Origin: an uncultured delta proteobacterium
GTDB lineage: Bacteria > RBG-13-61-14 > DRUE01
Reading direction: 5' to 3'
Assembly: GCA_903930515.1 (NCBI GenBank)
Contig: CAIYYW010000136.1
Location: 1-8,919 of the forward strand
Length of the DNA stretch: 8,919 nucleotides
Both the position numbers and the translations under genes were made by a program. How positions within the stretch are numbered: the first letter of the stretch is position 1; every line of letters begins with the position of its first letter. Of the stretch, positions 5,960 through 8,919 are shown piece by piece. Under the pieces are notes generated by a model that made no database searches, was not told the origin of the DNA, and saw nothing but the letters and a program-made list of their open reading frames with translations.

Positions 5960-7597
5960 TTATTGATAACAAAAGCAATCATGTCCGCAGACCGGATAAT
6001 CTGGACTGCAACAGCCATCGCCACAGTCAATAAAAGTGTCGCAGGGGCCATAACAGATATTAGTGGCGCCCGTATCTATCACCCAGCCGCAACCCGGATT
6101 TGCGATGCAACTTCCTTTACAGCAGGATGCGGCGTCGCAAGACTCGCCAATTCCTGAGCAACAACTTCCACAGCCCCATCCAATATGACCACGAGTGCAG
6201 TCACACAAGCAATGATTGGTAAATGGCTTTACCTGACCTCTCATAATACAGCACTTATTCCAAGAACATCCATTCATGCAGTTTTTATTGCCACAACCAT
6301 TATAACTCTCCGTGCATGTGGTGCATCCTCCATACCCGGGCGCATAATATTCGTCCAAAGCATGAAAAATATGGCCGGTCTCATGGGCATGCACGGAATC
6401 CATATTGCTGATTCCATAGCCATCATTGCTATAGGTCATTACCTCAAAAGGCCCTCCCAGATAGGCATAAGCGAAATAGCCGTCAGTGAATTGTTTGCCG
6501 TTAACCACAAAAACCGAATAAGCTTGACCAGCGCCATTGTTACTCGCCAGCCAGGCGTTAAAGCTATCCACCCTCGCGGAATAACTTCCGCTGGTATAAC
6601 CCAAACAGGTCATAATCTCGTTGATCCATAATCCTTCATCAGCAGATGAACGGCTGACGGGTTCATAGGAAGTCTTCATGCAACTATTGGCGAAAGGGCT
6701 GTAAGACACGACCACAAAACTCAAGCTTTGCGCGGCCGGAGCGCGGTTAACCCACCATTTTACCCCAGGCTTGATTTCCGCAATCACATTCTTTATTTGA
6801 GTTTTAGTCCAGTTTTTCTTGTTGGCATCAATCACGCCATTGCTCTCGGGAAAAAAAACCGCCACCGCCACCTTTCCCGACATACCGGTCGTGGCCGCCG
6901 GAGCTATTTCCTGAGATTTATCCCGGTATAACATAGAGCCATCCGGACCCGTTCCTTGCGGAAGTTGATTGGGAGGATGAACCTCCAGCTGATCTTGATC
7001 AATGGGAGGTCTCTCCCGGGCATCATTCGGGGGAGGAGGCGGATTAGGACTTAGCGTAGACTCAACAATATTTTTTAACTGGTTATTCCACTTTTCCAGC
7101 AACCTCTTCTGCTGGTCAGTCAGCCCCGGGATTGATTTCACATCAACCACGCTGGAGCTGACGATTAAAATTTCTTTGAGCGCTTCTAATTGATTCACTT
7201 TTCCCTTCGGAATTAAAGCAAAAAGATCCTCCGGCGGACCCCCAACCGAAATTTTCCCCCCAAGATCCACCACTGCCTTTTCTACCTTCCGATAGGAGTT
7301 CAGATTGGGCGAGGCGATGATAATAATCACCTCCTCCATACCTGATTGATCTTTGGCCGAATCCAGGGTTTCTTCACCGCCTTTTCCGCTGGATTGATCT
7401 ACGCTTGCGCCATTTGCGCAGCTGCCACTGGGTTTTCCCCCGGCAAGGCTGGAATCAGGGACCGTGGGCGAGATATTTGCAGCCTGATCTTTTGAAGAAT
7501 CATTAGCCGGCACGCATTTCAGGAACAGCAAAGATGCCATTCCGGCCAGAAGAATAACGCCAAACAGCCGTTTAAAATTTCCCTTCATAATCGTCAT
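5960..7597 (-). CDS. Secreted Cys-rich zinc metalloprotease-like protein (zincin)
   Basis: 545 residues. An N-terminal hydrophobic segment (about 11-27) after Lys/Arg is a signal peptide or anchor; C28 directly follows it but has Lys at -1, unlike a normal lipobox. A low-complexity Ser/Gly stretch follows. Residues about 88-150 have the alternating strand-helix pattern of I9-type propeptides (EEVIIIIAS to EILIVSSSVVD), possibly an intramolecular chaperone or inhibitor. A Pro-rich linker (183-212) leads to a catalytic-like domain from about 240. H405-E-T-G-H409 is an HExxH zinc motif with E406 as likely base; it is followed by IFHALDEY, close to the HExGHxF...DEY signature of M64-like peptidases, with D415 or E416 as possible third ligand. 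The last 121 residues (425-545) hold 26 cysteines, suggesting many disulphides outside the cytoplasm. The ATG at 7597 has GGGGGG 5 bases upstream; the next Met, three codons on, has none. GC is lower than in neighbours, suggesting acquisition. Substrate unknown; exact family uncertain. Confidence 0.75.
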   Translation of the reverse strand: MTIMKGNFKRLFGVILLAGMASLLFLKCVPANDSSKDQAANISPTVPDSSLAGGKPSGSCANGASVDQSSGKGGEETLDSAKDQSGMEEVIIIIASPNLNSYRKVEKAVVDLGGKISVGGPPEDLFALIPKGKVNQLEALKEILIVSSSVVDVKSIPGLTDQQKRLLEKWNNQLKNIVESTLSPNPPPPPNDARERPPIDQDQLEVHPPNQLPQGTGPDGSMLYRDKSQEIAPAATTGMSGKVAVAVFFPESNGVIDANKKNWTKTQIKNVIAEIKPGVKWWVNRAPAAQSLSFVVVSYSPFANSCMKTSYEPVSRSSADEGLWINEIMTCLGYTSGSYSARVDSFNAWLASNNGAGQAYSVFVVNGKQFTDGYFAYAYLGGPFEVMTYSNDGYGISNMDSVHAHETGHIFHALDEYYAPGYGGCTTCTESYNGCGNKNCMNGCSWNKCCIMRGQVKPFTNHCLCDCTRGHIGWGCGSCCSGIGESCDAASCCKGSCIANPGCGWVIDTGATNICYGPCDTFIDCGDGCCSPDYPVCGHDCFCYQ

Positions 7598-7602
7598 TTT
7601 GT

Positions 7603-7610
7603 CCCCCCTT
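7603..7610 (-). promoter_or_regulatory. Ribosome binding site of the protease gene
   Basis: On the minus strand AAGGGGGG lies 5 bases before the ATG at 7597. It supports that start over the Met three codons later, which is preceded by no purine-rich motif. Confidence 0.6.
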
Positions 7611-7622
7611 TTCAGGTTTCTG

Positions 7623-7659
7623 CTTTAGTGAATCGCTCCCGGTTTCTTGGACACTAAAG
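7623..7659. repeat. Perfect 8-base inverted repeat in the protease leader
   Basis: CTTTAGTG (7623-7630) and CACTAAAG (7652-7659) are exact complements separated by 21 bases. The palindrome ACTTAAGT at 7681-7688, overlapping the near-copy CTTAAGTG, lies a further 29 bases on. The dyad sits between the candidate -10 and the start codon, so it could be an operator or an RNA stem in the leader. Function is unproven. Confidence 0.45.
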
Positions 7660-7740
7660 AAGATAGTTTATCATATTTGTACTTAAGTGAACAGCGTTGA
7701 GACCAGTCCCCAGACCTCTCCGGTTTCAGGGCCGATTCGA

Positions 7741-8655
7741 TCATTTGCTGACGCCGGGTTGCACCGTGGCGCCCGGCTCGGGCAGAAGCGGATATTTGGG
7801 CTTGCCCACCACCGTGCCGACATTGATGGTGATCCCTTCCTGCTGAAGGATCTCGCGGAGGGTTTTTTCAATGGTTTGTTTGGTGACTCCCTGCATCTCG
7901 GTTTCCAACTGAGAGCTGGTCCGATCCAGGCGTTCGCTCGCGGCATAGATATGGTCAAAGGTTTTGGATAGCTGCGCGAGTTTTTGTTCCAGCTGCTTTT
8001 TCTCCTGCTGGTTCTTGGGCGCGATCACTTCCAGGACCGAATTCAAATTCGCGATCAGCCGGGTAAGCTCCCCGCTTTTCTCTCCGAAGTTGGAAAGGTT
8101 TTCCGAGAGGGTGACCAGATTATCAAACAAGGCGCGGATTTTTTGCTTGTCCTCCTCGGTCAGGGATTGATATTTCTTGTTAATCTTATCAAAGATGCCG
8201 TAGCCCTGGCTCAGGAATTGGTCAATCCGGGGCGGATCAATCCCGCGCACGGTGTCGTTATTTTTCAGGGCCTTGCCGGCCTGGGTTCCGGGATCTATCT
8301 CTACATATTTCTCGCCGATGATCCCGGCCATATTGATGTAAAATTTGGAATCGGTCCGGATCAATTCCTCGGCGCGGCGGTCAATCTGGATCCGGATCAG
8401 GATGGACACCGGCTCCTTGTTAAAGGTCTTGCCCGGCTCAAAAAACCGGATCTGGTCCACCTTGCCCACCTTGACCCCGGCCACCCGGACCGGGCTGCCC
8501 AGTTCAACGCCTCCGGCGAAGTTGTAAATGACATTGATCCGGTAGCTTTTCGCGAACGGGTTGTACTGACCGAGGAAGAATAGGAATGCCAGGATCAGGG
8601 CGATGGTGATGCTGACCACGATCCCGACTTTAACCTCTAAACTGAACCGGTTCAT
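7741..8655 (-). CDS. mlaD: MlaD-like MCE-domain lipid transport protein
   Basis: 304 residues. One N-terminal membrane helix (about 9-29, VKVGIVVSITIALILAFLFF) anchors it in the inner membrane. The MCE domain (about 37-125) carries the hallmark GSPVRVAGVKVGKV at 53-66 and GIIGEKYVEIDPG at 111-123. In the Mla system MCE proteins form hexameric rings that pass phospholipids between the ABC transporter and the periplasm. Residues about 145-275 are helical and coiled-coil-like, so the protein is much longer than E. coli MlaD (183) and closer in layout to Mce or TGD2-type proteins whose helical tails extend the channel. A Pro-containing tail ends it. It begins 8 bases after the permease gene; the weak Shine-Dalgarno AAGAAG overlaps the permease stop, implying coupled expression. 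Family firm; substrate unknown. The symbol is by family, not by proven orthology. Confidence 0.93.
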   Translation of the reverse strand: MNRFSLEVKVGIVVSITIALILAFLFFLGQYNPFAKSYRINVIYNFAGGVELGSPVRVAGVKVGKVDQIRFFEPGKTFNKEPVSILIRIQIDRRAEELIRTDSKFYINMAGIIGEKYVEIDPGTQAGKALKNNDTVRGIDPPRIDQFLSQGYGIFDKINKKYQSLTEEDKQKIRALFDNLVTLSENLSNFGEKSGELTRLIANLNSVLEVIAPKNQQEKKQLEQKLAQLSKTFDHIYAASERLDRTSSQLETEMQGVTKQTIEKTLREILQQEGITINVGTVVGKPKYPLLPEPGATVQPGVSK

Positions 8656-8663
8656 AAGCTTCT

Positions 8664-8919
8664 TTATTCTAACACAATTCTCAGTAATTTGTCAGCCAGG
8701 GAGTTGAGCAGGAAGTCCAGCAGGATGATGATCAGGATGGAAGTGACCACCGACTTGGTGGTGGCCTCGCCGACGCCCCTGGCTCCGCCTTGGGCGCGGA
8801 ACCCGTACCAGGCCGCGGTGATCGGGATCACCGGGGAGAAGATCAGGGCCTTGGCGAAAAGGGTTCCGATGTCGGTCATCTTCACGAACTTGGCCATCAT
8901 CGTGTAATATGCCCAGAAG
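8664..8919 (-). CDS. mlaE: MlaE-like ABC transporter permease (5' partial, C-terminal part)
   Basis: The frame stays open to the window edge: codons upstream of the Met at 8900 read FWAYYT, so that Met is internal and 84 complete residues of the C-terminus are seen. Hallmarks are the glycine-rich GGARGVGEATTKSVV, followed by a final membrane helix (TSILIIILLDFLL), as in MlaE/YrbE permeases. With an MlaF-type ATPase and an MCE ring it would form the inner-membrane lipid transporter. The MCE gene follows 8 bases after its TAA with no ATPase gene between; that gene must lie upstream, beyond the window, or elsewhere. Confidence 0.92.
   Translation of the reverse strand, partial: FWAYYTMMAKFVKMTDIGTLFAKALIFSPVIPITAAWYGFRAQGGARGVGEATTKSVVTSILIIILLDFLLNSLADKLLRIVLE

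Larger units (their letters stand above)
7598..7740 (-). promoter_or_regulatory. Upstream region of the protease gene with weak promoter candidate
   Basis: 143 bases separate the protease start from the end of the mlaD-like gene, enough for an independent promoter. On the minus strand the AT-rich part holds TTCACT (7686-7691) and TAAACT (7665-7670) with a short 15-base spacer, and an alternative -10, TATGAT (7670-7675), with no good -35. No intrinsic terminator for the upstream mlaD-like gene is visible, so read-through is possible. Confidence 0.25.

Noticed and set aside
5873-6157. 94-residue open frame on the plus strand spanning the intergenic region and the protease end
   Set aside because: It overlaps the Cys-rich end of the protease, has no good Shine-Dalgarno sequence and no recognisable sequence features.
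7699-7722. GAGACC...CTCTC segment as a terminator hairpin after the mlaD-like gene
   Set aside because: Only four outer bases pair; the inner part is mirror-like rather than complementary, and there is no T-run.
7984-8583. 199-residue open frame on the plus strand
   Set aside because: A shadow of the MCE gene, which is supported by hallmark motifs and operon context.
8898-8900. ATG as the start of the permease gene
   Set aside because: The frame continues to the window edge and the visible part is only the C-terminal end of an MlaE protein.

Overview
This 8.9 kb window looks like chromosomal DNA of a diderm (Gram-negative-type) bacterium of fairly high GC. The diderm reading rests on an MCE-domain protein and an MlaE-type permease, which belong to envelope lipid transport. 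I cannot fix the phylum. The fused radical SAM/DUF2344 gene next to RNase G, the free-standing MshEN protein and the secreted zincin would fit an uncultured lineage such as Omnitrophota or a deltaproteobacterial relative, but that is only a guess.

Left part (1-5678, plus strand): three tightly packed genes, probably one operon. The first is a TIGR03960-type radical SAM protein with a fused C-terminal DUF2344 (TIGR03936) domain. Its 5' end lies outside the window: the reading frame is open from base 1, so the ATG at 85 is internal. Three bases later comes rng (RNase G/E family) with its catalytic aspartates, 5'-sensor residues and zinc-link cysteines intact. Next, overlapping or nearly overlapping the rng stop, is an unusual protein: an N-terminal MshEN-like domain (a family that can bind c-di-GMP), a long Pro/Glu-rich linker and a C-terminal coiled coil, with no ATPase domain. 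Two AT-rich promoter-like patches lie inside the ends of the first two genes, each about 180-190 bases before the next gene.

Middle (5679-5959): a 281-base convergent intergenic region with no gene but several inverted repeats, including one very GC-rich hairpin and one weak terminator candidate.

Right part (5960-8919, minus strand): first transcribed is an mlaE-like permease (only its C-terminal 84 residues are present), then an mlaD-like MCE protein 8 bases later, then, after 143 bases, a secreted or membrane-anchored zinc metalloprotease-like protein. The protease has an apparent I9-like propeptide, an HETGH motif followed by DEY, and 26 cysteines in its last 121 residues. It has visibly lower GC than its neighbours and its own upstream dyad symmetry, so it is probably a separate, possibly acquired, transcription unit.

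The best candidates for something undescribed are the MshEN-linker-coiled-coil protein coupled to RNase G, and the Cys-rich zincin. No CRISPR array, tRNA, rRNA, insertion sequence or phage gene was seen.
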